The position numbers were made by a program, and so were the translations under genes. A DNA stretch of 64,000 nt from contig CALFWM010000040.1 in the NCBI GenBank assembly GCA_937928635.1, positions 1-64,000 of the forward strand. The letters run 5' to 3'. Under the pieces are notes generated by a model. The model searched no databases. It was not told the DNA's origin and saw nothing but the letters and a program-made list of their open reading frames with translations. This DNA is from an uncultured Sulfitobacter sp. GTDB lineage: Bacteria > Pseudomonadota > Alphaproteobacteria > Rhodobacterales > Rhodobacteraceae. Position 1 is the first letter of the stretch; each line of letters begins with the position of its first letter. Positions 44,254-53,865 of this stretch are shown piece after piece.

Positions 44254-44735
44254 TGGCTTCTATTGCAGTAAGCACAACGATTAACGGGGACGAGGTGGAT
44301 TTTATCTGCCAGCCCGATGAAAGCCTTCTGGACGTGTTGCGCAACCGATTGGGCCTGATGGGTGCCAAAGAGGGCTGTGGCACCGGCGATTGCGGGGCGT
44401 GCAGCACCATGGTGGACGGGCGGCTGGTGTGTTCCTGCCTTGTGCTGGGGGCCGAGGTTGAGGGCACGAAGGTCGAAACCATTGAAGGCATGGCCGAGGG
44501 CGGTGATCTGCACCCGTTGCAGCAAAAGTTCATTGAGAACGCCGCCTTGCAATGCGGCATCTGCACACCGGGCTTTTTGATCGCAGCCAAGGCGCTGCTC
44601 GATCAAAACCCCAATCCAACCGAAACAGAAATCCGGTTCTGGCTGGCGGGCAATCTGTGCCGCTGTACCGGTTATGACAAGATCGTGCGCGCCGTTCAGG
44701 ACGCGGCGGCCGAAATGCGGGGAGAGACAGCATGA
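44250..44735 (+). CDS. Molybdenum hydroxylase 2Fe-2S subunit (CoxS type)
   Basis: 161 residues with two [2Fe-2S] domains. The plant-type cluster has C43, C48, C51 and a CSC pair (GCGTGDCGACSTMVDG). The second has QCGICTPGF and CRCTGYDK. The length is normal for CoxS. ATG 44250 overlaps the previous stop; a second ATG three bases on is equally possible with the AGGAG site. It carries electrons from the molybdenum centre to the FAD subunit. Confidence 0.92.
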   Translation: MMASIAVSTTINGDEVDFICQPDESLLDVLRNRLGLMGAKEGCGTGDCGACSTMVDGRLVCSCLVLGAEVEGTKVETIEGMAEGGDLHPLQQKFIENAALQCGICTPGFLIAAKALLDQNPNPTETEIRFWLAGNLCRCTGYDKIVRAVQDAAAEMRGETA

Positions 44736-46996
44736 GTTTTGACGCAGCATATCACGAAAAGAAATTGAATTCCGTCGGCACGCGCCCTTTGCGCCCTGAT
44801 GGGGTCGACAAGGTGACCGGCAAGGCGCGCTATGGCGCGGATTTTAACGTGCCGGGCCAATTGGTGGCGCGCGTGTTGCGCAGCCCCCACGCCCATGCGC
44901 GGATTGTGAACATCGACACTTCAAGGGCCGAAGCGGCCAAGGGTGTAAAGGCCGTTGTCACAGCCGCAGATTTCCCCGATCTGACCAATGGCAATGCGGA
45001 GATGTATGCCATTCTCGACAATTGCATGGCCCGCAACAAGGTGATGTATGATGGCCATGCCGTTGCTGCCGTCGCGGCGATTGATGCCAAATCAGCGCGC
45101 GATGCGCTAAGGCTGATCAAGGTAGAATATGAAGTTCTGCCCCACGTGGTTGACGTGGATGCCGCCATGTTGCCCGATGCGCCCGTGTTGAATGACAGCG
45201 TGTTCACCGGCGGCGTGGAGCCGACGCCAACGACCCCCTCCAACGTCTGCAACCGTGCGGAGTTTGGCCATGGCGACGTAGAGGCAGGATTTGCCAAGGC
45301 AGATGTGATCATTGAGCGGTCCTACAAGACCGAACAGACCCATCAGGGCTATATTGAGCCGCACGCCTGCGTGGCGACCTGCAACAAGGATGGCACGGCG
45401 GAGCTTTGGGTCTGCACACAAGGGCATTTTGTGTTCCGTCAGAATTGTGCAGACCTGCTGGGGTTGGATGCGTCCAAACTGCGGGTGACGTCCTCGGAAA
45501 TTGGCGGTGGATTTGGCGGTAAAACACACGTCTGGACCGAACCAGTGGCCCTGGCCCTGTCGCGCAAAGCGGGGCGGTCGGTCAAGCTGGTGATGGCACG
45601 CGAAGAAGTGTTTCGCGCCTCCGGGCCTACCTCGGCCACGTCAATTGACGTGAAACTGGGGGCAACCAAAGACGGTAAAATCACCGCAGGGTTGGCCACG
45701 TTGCGCTATACCGGCGGGCCATACCCCGGCATGTGGGCCGAATTGGGCGCGATGACGTCTTTTGCCTGTTATGACCTTGAGAACGTGAAAACCGTTGGTT
45801 TTGAGGTGCTGGTGAACCGCCCCAAAGTGGCCGCCTATCGCGCGCCCTCGGCGCCCATGGCGGCCTTTGCTGTGGAAAGTGCGGTGGATGAGCTGGCCCA
45901 TAAGATCGGCATGGATGCGGTTGATTTCCGCATCAAGAACGCCGCGCAAGAGGGCAGCAAGTCCTCCTACGGGCCGGTCTATGGCCCGATTGGCATTGGG
46001 CCAACGCTGGATGCGGCCAAAACCCACGCCCACATGAGCGCGCCTTTGGGGCCAAATCAGGGGCGTGGCATGGCCTGCGGGTTCTGGTTTAACTTTGGCG
46101 GGCAGACCAGTTCCAACATGAACATCGGCATGGATGGCACTGTGTCGATCTCTGTGGGCACCATTGACGTGGGTGGCTCGCGCGCCTCCATGGCGTTGAT
46201 CGCTGCAGAGGAGTTGGGCATTTCCTATGACGACATCAAAGTGGTCATCGGGGATACCAACACGCTGGGCTACAACGACATGACCGATGGCAGCCGGGGC
46301 ACGTTTTCGTCCTCTATGGCGACAGTATCTGCGGCGCGCAACGCCATTGAGGTTATGCGCAAACGTGCGGCGATCACCTGGGACATCCCAGAGGAAGACG
46401 TCTATTGGGAGGACGGCCACGCCAAGGCTGCAGGCTCCAAATACGGCAACCTCTCGCCGCTGTCCGTGGCAGAAATTGCCGCCGAATCCGGCAACACAGG
46501 CGGCCCAATTGCGGGCCATAGTGAGCTGATTGCCGATGGGGCGGGCGTGTCTTTTGCCACGCATATCTGCGATGTTGAGGTTGACCCGGAGACCGGTTCG
46601 ACCAGCGTGATCCGCTACACGGTTATTCAGGACGCGGGCAAGGCGGTGCATCCCGACTACGTGGAGGGCCAGTATCAGGGTGGTGCCGCACAAGGCATCG
46701 GCTGGGCGCTGAACGAGGAATACATCTATGGCGAAGATGGCCGTTTGCAAAACGCGGGTTTCCTCGATTACCGGGTGCCGGTCTGTTCTGATTTGCCCAT
46801 GATCGACACGCAGATCCTCGAAATCCCCAACCCAAACCACCCCTACGGGGTGCGCGGCGTGGGCGAGACCTCTATCGTGCCGCCGCTTGCGGCCATCGCC
46901 AACGCTGTCTCAAACGCGGTTGGGGTGCGGATGAGCCATGTGCCGGTATCCCCCCCGCGCATTCTGGCCGCCCTGAAGGCTGAGGCAAACGGCTAA
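44732..46996 (+). CDS. Molybdenum hydroxylase molybdopterin-binding subunit (CoxL type)
   Basis: 754 residues. The cofactor loops GGGFGGKTHVWTEP, GTIDVGGSRASMALIAAEE and the C-terminal GVGETSIVPPLAAIANAV with the catalytic glutamate (GVGE) are present. The active-site loop reads AYRAPSAPMAAFAVES rather than the AYRGAGR of form II proteins or the CSFR loop of true CO dehydrogenase. It is therefore not a CO dehydrogenase, and the substrate is unknown. It overlaps the Fe-S subunit gene by four bases and is followed directly by a MoaD-like gene. Confidence 0.88.
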   Translation: MSFDAAYHEKKLNSVGTRPLRPDGVDKVTGKARYGADFNVPGQLVARVLRSPHAHARIVNIDTSRAEAAKGVKAVVTAADFPDLTNGNAEMYAILDNCMARNKVMYDGHAVAAVAAIDAKSARDALRLIKVEYEVLPHVVDVDAAMLPDAPVLNDSVFTGGVEPTPTTPSNVCNRAEFGHGDVEAGFAKADVIIERSYKTEQTHQGYIEPHACVATCNKDGTAELWVCTQGHFVFRQNCADLLGLDASKLRVTSSEIGGGFGGKTHVWTEPVALALSRKAGRSVKLVMAREEVFRASGPTSATSIDVKLGATKDGKITAGLATLRYTGGPYPGMWAELGAMTSFACYDLENVKTVGFEVLVNRPKVAAYRAPSAPMAAFAVESAVDELAHKIGMDAVDFRIKNAAQEGSKSSYGPVYGPIGIGPTLDAAKTHAHMSAPLGPNQGRGMACGFWFNFGGQTSSNMNIGMDGTVSISVGTIDVGGSRASMALIAAEELGISYDDIKVVIGDTNTLGYNDMTDGSRGTFSSSMATVSAARNAIEVMRKRAAITWDIPEEDVYWEDGHAKAAGSKYGNLSPLSVAEIAAESGNTGGPIAGHSELIADGAGVSFATHICDVEVDPETGSTSVIRYTVIQDAGKAVHPDYVEGQYQGGAAQGIGWALNEEYIYGEDGRLQNAGFLDYRVPVCSDLPMIDTQILEIPNPNHPYGVRGVGETSIVPPLAAIANAVSNAVGVRMSHVPVSPPRILAALKAEANG

Positions 46997-47241
46997 TGGT
47001 TGAGGTGACGCTTTGGGGCGGTTTGCGGCCTTTGGCCGACAACCAGCAAAGCGTCACCATTGAGGCCAAAACCATCCGCGAGATGCTGCGCAAGCTGGCG
47101 GAGCGCTATCCCGGGTTGTCCGGACCCATCAAGAATGACGTTGCGGTGGCCATAGACGGCGTAATTTTTCGCGATGACTGGTCGCAGGTAATCCCGCCGG
47201 ATGCTGAGGTGTTTTTGATGCGCCGTCTTGCGGGGGGGTAG
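46996..47241 (+). CDS. MoaD/ThiS family protein
   Basis: 81 residues with a beta-grasp pattern (VEVTLWGGLRPLADNQQSVT, then VFLMRRLAGG) and the C-terminal Gly-Gly that is thiocarboxylated in MoaD and ThiS. MoaD supplies sulfur for molybdopterin. The gene overlaps the stop of the CoxL-type gene (TAATG), so it looks like a dedicated small sulfur carrier for this hydroxylase or its cofactor. No adenylating partner is next to it. Confidence 0.8.
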   Translation: MVEVTLWGGLRPLADNQQSVTIEAKTIREMLRKLAERYPGLSGPIKNDVAVAIDGVIFRDDWSQVIPPDAEVFLMRRLAGG

Positions 47242-47309
47242 CAGACTGGCGACAAAACGGGCAGCGCGACTTTGTTCTTGAGCGTTGCGGTACGCGGCGC
47301 AGTGCGATG

Positions 47310-49382
47310 TCACTGGCGCAGATAGGCCCCCTCTGGCGTGTCGCCCACGTCGGTACGGTCGTGGCGCAGGGGGTCATCCGGATCAATCGGCGCATCCAAT
47401 TCGCGGGCGTACTTGTGCCCTGCATAGACGGCTGCGGCGATGATCGCGGGCGCGTCACAATCCCCGATCCGGGTGACGGAGAAGGGTGGATTGGTTGACT
47501 TGAGCTCATGATAGAGCGCGTCATTGGGCGCGCGTTGCGTGACCATCACCAAATTGTGAACAGGCCTTTCGCTGCGGGTTTCGGAATATTCACAGACCAG
47601 ACGGGCAGTATGACCATCAAAGTCTTTCAAAGATTTTGACAGTTCAATTTCAATGCCAAGTCGCATCATATGGCTGCGCACGCGCCAGCGTTCTGACGTG
47701 TTTTCCGCCCATTGGGAGACAACATCCGCCGGGGTTGCATAGATCACGTCATGGCCCGCAGCGCGGATTTTTTCAGCAATCACACCGCCCAGATAATAGC
47801 CATCTTCGTCGTAGACCAACGTGGGGCCATCGGGCAGCGTGCCATCCATGATGTCGTCAGCCGTCAGTATGCCGGGGTTGCTGCCGGGGGCGGCGACGTT
47901 GATATATTGCGCGCCGTCAAAACGATCCTTGCGCCAGCGCGCGCCGGTTGCAATCAGCACGTGATCGGCACCCACGTTGACGACATCCTGAGCGGTAAGA
48001 CGGCTTTCGCGAAAAACCTCGACATTGGGCATCTCAGCGATCTGTTGCGCGCGGTAATCGCGCACGCGGATGTATTCACTCATGCCCGGAAGCGCGGCCT
48101 CACGCGGGATGCGCCCGCCCAACTCTCGGCTGGCCTCGGCCAGCATCACATTGTAGCCGCGTTTGCCCAGGGCGCGCGCGGCCTCCAGCCCGGCAGGGCC
48201 TGCGCCCACGATCAGCACGCTTGTGTCACTGCCTTTGGGGTTCATGGTTTCGGGGTGCCAGCCTTTGCGCCATTCCTCCCCCATGGTGGGGTTTTGCGTG
48301 CAGCGGATCGGCACGCCGATGGTGTCACCGGCATAGCAAATGTTGCAGCCGATGCATTCGCGGATGCTGTCGTGTTCGCCAGCCTCGATCTTGGCTGGCA
48401 GATACGGGTCCGCAATGGAGGGGCGGGCGGCCCCGATCAAATCGCTGACCCCGCGTTTGATCTGGCTGACCATCGCGTCGGGCGAGGTAAAGCGCCCAAC
48501 CGTGACTACGGGTTTGTCTGTCACGGATTTCACAAAATCCATGTAGGGTTCCAGCGCGCCTTCTTTGGTAAAGCGCGATGCCCCCATTTCAACGTCATAA
48601 TTGGCGATGTTGATGTCCCAAAGGTCGGGCATCCGGGCGAGCATTTCAAACATGTCGCGGCGTTCGCCCGTAATGGGTGTGCCATCGTCGCCAATTTGCG
48701 CGTCAGCGGCAAAACGCACGGCAACGGCGCAGCGATCGCCCACAGCTTCCTTGGTTTCCTCAATCAACTCGCGCACCAGACGGGTTCGGTTTTGCAGGGA
48801 ACCGCCATATTCATCGCCGCGCGTATTGCGTTTGGGATCAAGGAAGTTCGCCAGCAGATATCCGTGGGTCGCATAGACATAAACGATGTCAAACGCCGCT
48901 GCGCGGGCACGTAATGCGGCTTTGCGGTGCCAGCGTCGAAAGGTCTTGATGTCGGTTTTGTCCATCGCGCGGGTCTGAAACGGGTGACCAACGGCGTTGG
49001 GCCGGCAATCAAGCTCCAGCGCGACCTCACGTGTCAACATGTTGGCGCTGCGCGACCCGCCATACCACAGCTCCGCCCCGGCAAGCGCGCCGTGGGCATG
49101 GACCTTGTCCGTCATCAGGCGATGGGCGCGAATGTCGCTGTCATTCCAAAGAGAGGCCGACGCATGCCTCATGTCATCAGAGGACGGATGGATGGAGTTG
49201 TATTCGCTGCAGACCACACCCCAACCGCCCGCCGCCTTGACACCGCGCATCTCGGCAAGCATGCGGGGGCGCAGATACCCCATGCCGGTGCAATGGGGCA
49301 CTTGGTAGAAACGGTTCTTGGCAGTGACAGGTCCGATCTTCAGGGGCTCAAAGAGCAGATCATACCGAGGGTCCCGCGCCAT
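47310..49382 (-). CDS. Trimethylamine/histamine dehydrogenase-like iron-sulfur flavoprotein
   Basis: 690 residues. An N-terminal FMN barrel (~1-340) carries VPHC31TGMG, which matches the cysteine that binds FMN covalently in trimethylamine dehydrogenase (TMADH). The 4Fe-4S cysteines C343, C346, C349 and C361 follow, then a C-terminal FAD/ADP-type domain (SVLIVGAGPAGLEAARAL). Y61 lines up with TMADH Y60. The position of TMADH W355 is Asp 353 here, as in histamine dehydrogenase, so a charged or primary amine is a likelier substrate than trimethylamine. It is the last gene of the amine transporter operon, three bases after the permease gene. Confidence 0.82.
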   Translation of the reverse strand: MARDPRYDLLFEPLKIGPVTAKNRFYQVPHCTGMGYLRPRMLAEMRGVKAAGGWGVVCSEYNSIHPSSDDMRHASASLWNDSDIRAHRLMTDKVHAHGALAGAELWYGGSRSANMLTREVALELDCRPNAVGHPFQTRAMDKTDIKTFRRWHRKAALRARAAAFDIVYVYATHGYLLANFLDPKRNTRGDEYGGSLQNRTRLVRELIEETKEAVGDRCAVAVRFAADAQIGDDGTPITGERRDMFEMLARMPDLWDINIANYDVEMGASRFTKEGALEPYMDFVKSVTDKPVVTVGRFTSPDAMVSQIKRGVSDLIGAARPSIADPYLPAKIEAGEHDSIRECIGCNICYAGDTIGVPIRCTQNPTMGEEWRKGWHPETMNPKGSDTSVLIVGAGPAGLEAARALGKRGYNVMLAEASRELGGRIPREAALPGMSEYIRVRDYRAQQIAEMPNVEVFRESRLTAQDVVNVGADHVLIATGARWRKDRFDGAQYINVAAPGSNPGILTADDIMDGTLPDGPTLVYDEDGYYLGGVIAEKIRAAGHDVIYATPADVVSQWAENTSERWRVRSHMMRLGIEIELSKSLKDFDGHTARLVCEYSETRSERPVHNLVMVTQRAPNDALYHELKSTNPPFSVTRIGDCDAPAIIAAAVYAGHKYARELDAPIDPDDPLRHDRTDVGDTPEGAYLRQ

Positions 49383-49385
49383 GCC

Positions 49386-50225
49386 TTAGCCTTCGCCAGC
49401 GGCAAGCTGTTGGTCGCGCAAATCGCGGCGTTGCTGGCGCAGCATCAGGATGGCGGCAATTGCAACGCAGACCGCGATCACCAGAATGATGATTGTTGCA
49501 AGGGCGTTGATGTCGGGGCGCAGCCCCAGCCGGATGCGCGAAAAGATCAGGATTGGCAGGGTGTTGGCCCCGGGCCCGGTGACAAAGCTCGCGATCACCA
49601 GATCGTCCAGCGACAGGGTAAAGGCCAGCAACCAGCCCGATACCAGTGCAGGCGTCAGGCGGGGCAGGGTGATGGCGGTCAGCACCTTAAACGGTTTTGC
49701 ACCCAGGTCTGCGGCCGCCTCCTCCAGGTCCTGACCCATGCCGGTCAGGCGCGCCTGAATGGTGACCGCCACAAAGGCCATGGAAAAGGTGATATGGGCG
49801 ATGGTGATGGTGGTAAAACCGCGCTGCGCGGGCCAGCCGATCAGCTCGTTCAGCGAGATAAAGAACACCAGCAGCGACAGGCCGGTGATGACCTCTGGCA
49901 TCACCAGCGGGGCCACAATCATTCCGCCAAACAATGTGCGCCCTTTGAACCGGCCAAACCGCACCATGGCCAGTGCGGCCAGCGTGCCCAAGAGGGTTGC
50001 GAATGTGGCGTTAAGGGTGGCGATTTGAAGGCTGAGGGAGACCGCCTCCCAGACCTCCTGGGATTGGAACAATTCGTTGTACCACCGCAGGGACCAGCCC
50101 CCCCAGACTGGCACAATCTTGGAATAGTTGAACGAGTAGATCACCAGCATGATCATGGGGATATAAAAGAACGCCAGGCCCAGCGTCAGCATGATGGTCA
50201 AAAAGCGGGAGCGTTTGCCGTACAT
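49386..50225 (-). CDS. Polyamine-type ABC transporter permease (PotC/PotI type)
   Basis: 279 residues with six membrane helices. The EAA-type loop contacting the ATPase is visible (LEEAAADLGAKPFKVLTAITLP). It is inner-membrane permease 2 of a spermidine/putrescine-family importer. ATG 50225 is preferred, with GGAGG ten bases upstream. It is paired with the upstream permease gene by a two-base gap. Confidence 0.88.
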   Translation of the reverse strand: MYGKRSRFLTIMLTLGLAFFYIPMIMLVIYSFNYSKIVPVWGGWSLRWYNELFQSQEVWEAVSLSLQIATLNATFATLLGTLAALAMVRFGRFKGRTLFGGMIVAPLVMPEVITGLSLLVFFISLNELIGWPAQRGFTTITIAHITFSMAFVAVTIQARLTGMGQDLEEAAADLGAKPFKVLTAITLPRLTPALVSGWLLAFTLSLDDLVIASFVTGPGANTLPILIFSRIRLGLRPDINALATIIILVIAVCVAIAAILMLRQQRRDLRDQQLAAGEG

Positions 50226-50227
50226 GA

Positions 50228-51181
50228 TCAATCTGCCTCCGATGCCTTGCCCTGATAGTACTGGAACACCATGATGGGCAGCACCAACAGGAACAGCAGC
50301 ACAATCGCCACAGCCGCGGCCACCGGCCAGTCTGAATTGCGCGAAAATTCGTTGAACAGCACGCGCCCGATCATGTTCACGTTGCCCCCACCCAGCAAAT
50401 CAGGGATCACATATTCCCCCGTGGCCGGGATGAACACCAGCAAACATCCCGCGACGATGCCCGGAATGGTCAGGGGCAGGGTGACCTTGAAGAACGTGTT
50501 GGTGGGGCGTGATCCAAGGTCGGCGGCGGCCTCATTCAGTGAGCCATCCAGCTTTTCCATGTTCGCGTAGAGCGGCAGGATCATGAAAGGCATGTAGGTG
50601 TATACCACCCCGACAAAGACCGCGAATTCGGTATAAAGCATGCGGATCGGTTCATCTATGATGCCCAGCGCAATCAGCAGATTGTTGATGGTGCCCTGAT
50701 CCGCCAGCAGGCCCATCCAAGCATAGACCCGCAGCAAAAACGACGTCCAGAAGGGCAGGATGATCAGGAACAGCAGGATCGGTTTTGCCACCGGGCCAGA
50801 ACGCACAATCGCATAGGCAACCGGGTAGCCGAACAGCAGGCAAATGATGGTCGAAGTCACTGATATCTTGAGGGAATTCACATAGGTGTCAAAATACAAG
50901 CTATCTTCAAAGATATAGGTGAAATTGTCAAAAACAATACGGATCGTCATGATGCCGCTGTCGGTCCATTCGACCATTTTGGTAAACGGCGGGCTGGCAA
51001 TGGCCAGTTCCGCAAGGCTGATTTTAGCGACAATGAAAAACGGGGCCAGAAAGAAAAACAGCAGCCAGAAAAACGGGATCGCAATGATGACGGAGCGCCA
51101 GTTGTCCTGCAGCTTGCGCATCATGCGTTTGGCAAAGGGGCGGTTTGCGCCCGGGGGCTCTGGTGCGGTTGCGTCGCTCAT
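50228..51181 (-). CDS. Polyamine-type ABC transporter permease (PotB/PotH type)
   Basis: 317 residues. A cytoplasmic N-terminal stretch is followed by six membrane helices, with the ATPase-contact loop LNEAAADLGSRPTNTFFKV. It has a large periplasmic loop (~70-120), as usual for PotH. ATG 51181 overlaps the stop of the ATPase gene by four bases (ATGA), so longer starts inside that gene are not used. It forms the channel with the PotI-type permease. Confidence 0.88.
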   Translation of the reverse strand: MSDATAPEPPGANRPFAKRMMRKLQDNWRSVIIAIPFFWLLFFFLAPFFIVAKISLAELAIASPPFTKMVEWTDSGIMTIRIVFDNFTYIFEDSLYFDTYVNSLKISVTSTIICLLFGYPVAYAIVRSGPVAKPILLFLIILPFWTSFLLRVYAWMGLLADQGTINNLLIALGIIDEPIRMLYTEFAVFVGVVYTYMPFMILPLYANMEKLDGSLNEAAADLGSRPTNTFFKVTLPLTIPGIVAGCLLVFIPATGEYVIPDLLGGGNVNMIGRVLFNEFSRNSDWPVAAAVAIVLLFLLVLPIMVFQYYQGKASEAD

Positions 51182-52392
51182 GAACTGAGCAACATCGCGC
51201 TGGAGGGGTCCCAGCTGAGCATGACCTTGTCTTCCCATGTGATGCGCTGTTCGCGGTCCATCGGGCGGCTCTGGTTGGGGGCGGTGATGTCGATGATCTG
51301 TCCGTTTGGCAGCTCTACCTTATAGATCGAGGTTTCGCCCAGATAGCCAATGTCATCCACTTTGCCAGAAATCTGATTGAGGCCACTTGCGGCATCGTCA
51401 GATTTGATAATGCGGATTTTTTCGGGGCGTAGGCCAACCCAAATGCGGCTGCCGACACTGAGGGATTGCCCGTGGTCGATGAAAATTTCAACCGCGTCGG
51501 TCTGAACGGTGATATGGTCGGCACCATCCTCACTCACGCGGCCCTCGAAAATATTGGCGGACCCAATGAAATCCGCCACAAAACGCGAAGTGGGGAATTC
51601 GTAAATTTCTGTTGGCGTGCCGATCTGCTGAAACCGCCCCGCATCCATCACCGCCATGCGCGAGGACAGGGTCATCGCCTCTTCCTGATCGTGGGTCACC
51701 ACAATAAAGGTCACGCCAACCTGTTCCTGAATATTGGCCAGCTCAAACTGCGTTTGTTTGCGCAGTTTTTTGTCCAGTGCAGCCAGCGGTTCATCCAACA
51801 ACAGCAGCTTGGGCTGTTTGACCAGCGCACGGGCCAGGGCAACACGCTGGCGCTGCCCACCCGACAGCTGCTGGGGTTTGCGTTTCTTGAATTTCTCAAG
51901 CTCCACCAGCTTCAGAATGTCGTGCACGCGGTCGGTGATGTCATTCTTGGGCACGCGGTCCTGTTGCAGGCCAAAGGCGATGTTTTTTTCCACGCTCATG
52001 TGGGGAAACAAGGCGTAGCTTTGGAACATCATGTTGGTGGGGCGTTCATAGGCGGGCACGTCAGCCATATCGACACCGTCGATCAGGATTTGCCCGGTGT
52101 TCAACGTCTCAAACCCTGCCAGCATGCGCAAAAGGGTGGATTTGCCGCAGCCCGACCCGCCCAAAAGGCAAAACAATTCGCCGGAATAGATATCCAGATC
52201 AACGTTATCAACCGCGGTGACGTCGCCGTATTTCTTGCTCACGCCTTTGATTTGCACCAAAGGTTTTTGGCCATCCTGGTCCAGCCAAGGGGTGTCGCTG
52301 ACAGTTTGTGTGCCGTTCAAGCCGTGCCTCACAATCGTTTGCAGAGAATTTGGTGCAAGAGCGGCGGCACCCGCAGGGGGCACCACCGCCAT
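51178..52392 (-). CDS. Polyamine-type ABC transporter ATP-binding protein (PotA/PotG type)
   Basis: 404 residues. Walker A (GGSGCGKST), signature (LSGGQRQR), Walker B (LLLLDEPLAALD) and the C-terminal TOBE domain (~310-400) are present. The N-terminus has about 45 extra residues before KPLVQIKGVSKKYG, so an internal start is possible. The gene follows the binding-protein gene by 17 bases and overlaps the permease gene, in one operon with the dehydrogenase. Confidence 0.88.
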   Translation of the reverse strand: MAVVPPAGAAALAPNSLQTIVRHGLNGTQTVSDTPWLDQDGQKPLVQIKGVSKKYGDVTAVDNVDLDIYSGELFCLLGGSGCGKSTLLRMLAGFETLNTGQILIDGVDMADVPAYERPTNMMFQSYALFPHMSVEKNIAFGLQQDRVPKNDITDRVHDILKLVELEKFKKRKPQQLSGGQRQRVALARALVKQPKLLLLDEPLAALDKKLRKQTQFELANIQEQVGVTFIVVTHDQEEAMTLSSRMAVMDAGRFQQIGTPTEIYEFPTSRFVADFIGSANIFEGRVSEDGADHITVQTDAVEIFIDHGQSLSVGSRIWVGLRPEKIRIIKSDDAASGLNQISGKVDDIGYLGETSIYKVELPNGQIIDITAPNQSRPMDREQRITWEDKVMLSWDPSSAMLLSS

Positions 52393-52409
52393 TGGTCATG
52401 GGGCTGTGA

Positions 52410-53519
52410 TCAGTTACCAGCCTTGAAGTCTGTCCACGTCCGGGTCTGCAATCGCTCCACTTTGGGCGGCAGCACGGCGGTAGTGTACATCTTTGCCACC
52501 TGATCAGAGGTGGGGAAGGCCGCAGGGCTGGACGTGACCTCTTCGTCAACCAGCGGTTTGGCGGCCTTGTTGGCGGTGGCGTACCAGGTAAAGTTGCTGT
52601 CCGCCGCGCCAACTTCGGGGCGCATCATGTAGTTCAGGAACAGATGCGCATCCTCCTTGTTGGCCGCATCCTTGGGGATCACCCAACCGTCGATCCACAA
52701 TTGTGCCGCGCCCTGCCCCTCTGGCAGGAAAAAGTCGAGCACAACCCCAGTATTGGCCTCAGCCGCGCCGGACATCGCCAGCAGGCCATCCGGGCCCCAG
52801 GTTGTGGACACGCAGAATTCCTTCTGGGGCATGCGCTGATAGGCGTAATTGTCGAATGTTTTGATAAACGGCCTGATCTCCGCCAGCATTGCGCCGACCT
52901 TTTCATAGTCTTCGCGGTTGGTGGAGTTCGGGTCCAGCCCCAGATGGGCCAGTGCCATGGGGATGATGTCACCGGGACTGTCGAGGAAGGACACGCCGCA
53001 TTTGGCAAGCTGTTCCATGTGCTTGGGGTCAAACACCATATCCATCGACCCGATGGGCGCATCCGGGTAGGTCGCTTTCACCAGTTCCTCGTTGTAGGTC
53101 ACGCCGTGGGTGCCCCACATGTAGGGAATGAAGTGTTTGTTGCCCGGGTCCCATTCACTATCCAGCTGCGCCATCAGGGCGGGGTCCATGTTTTTGACGT
53201 TGTCCAGTTTGGACATGTCGAGCGGTTCGATGATGCCGGCCTTGATCAGGCGCGCGGTGTCGCCGCCCGAATGGCTGACCACGTCATACCCCGAATTGCC
53301 AGCCAACAGTTTCGCATCAATGGATTCAGCGGAATCGTAGGGGTCATAAATGACCTTGATCCCGTATTCCTTTTCAAAGTTCGCGATCGTGTCTTCAGCG
53401 ATGTATTCGCCCCAGTTGGTGACTTTCAGCACCCGATCTTCGGCCAGTGCGGCGTTCGCGGCCAGCAGGCCTACAGCAGTTGTAAGCGACAGGCGCACGG
53501 CCCCATTCAAGTTCTTCAT
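52410..53519 (-). CDS. Extracellular polyamine-type substrate-binding protein (PotF/PotD family)
   Basis: 369 residues with a signal peptide (~1-26, ending NAALAE) and the family start LKVTNWGEYIAEDTIANFEK. It captures the amine in the periplasm for the PotGHI-like transporter. ATG 53519 (MKNLNG) is used because GAGAGG precedes it and the signal peptide begins there; the longer frame upstream is not coding. Whether the ligand is putrescine, spermidine or another amine cannot be told without aligning the pocket. It is the first gene of the minus operon, divergent from the Rieske operon. Confidence 0.88.
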   Translation of the reverse strand: MKNLNGAVRLSLTTAVGLLAANAALAEDRVLKVTNWGEYIAEDTIANFEKEYGIKVIYDPYDSAESIDAKLLAGNSGYDVVSHSGGDTARLIKAGIIEPLDMSKLDNVKNMDPALMAQLDSEWDPGNKHFIPYMWGTHGVTYNEELVKATYPDAPIGSMDMVFDPKHMEQLAKCGVSFLDSPGDIIPMALAHLGLDPNSTNREDYEKVGAMLAEIRPFIKTFDNYAYQRMPQKEFCVSTTWGPDGLLAMSGAAEANTGVVLDFFLPEGQGAAQLWIDGWVIPKDAANKEDAHLFLNYMMRPEVGAADSNFTWYATANKAAKPLVDEEVTSSPAAFPTSDQVAKMYTTAVLPPKVERLQTRTWTDFKAGN

Positions 53520-53865
53520 GTTGGTGATCCTCTCCCTGAGAATTGATGATCTTCTTGTTGTTTTTCCGGAGGGTCGCTGATGCGCGCAAGGTGTGGCGTT
53601 CGTTCGCGTTTTGGCCATGCGCCCCCGGTTTGGTGTGACTGTCTTAATGGTCAGAAAAAACGGTAAGCTGAGGCCATGAACTGAGTCAAGCAATAGCGCT
53701 GCGATTGTCACTGTGCTTTGAAAAGCAGCCGTTCGCGTGCGCAAATCTTTGGCGCGATCCTTTTGCGCCTTCAACAGCTTCGCAAGCTGGTTTACTTGAC
53801 CTTCAGCTCAAATTTCGGGTCAATGACGGGGGCCTTGTCGCCCCAGACACGCTTCGGAGAAACAG
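53520..53865. promoter_or_regulatory. Divergent promoter region of the two amine operons
   Basis: 346 bases without a gene. It must carry the promoters of the binding-protein operon (minus) and the Rieske operon (plus), so both halves of the pathway are probably co-regulated from here. No regulator gene is adjacent and no clear operator was identified. Confidence 0.4.

Noticed and set aside
43393..46996. Aerobic CO dehydrogenase (coxMSL)
   Set aside because: The gene order fits, but the active-site loop is AYRAPSAPM and lacks the CO dehydrogenase signature.
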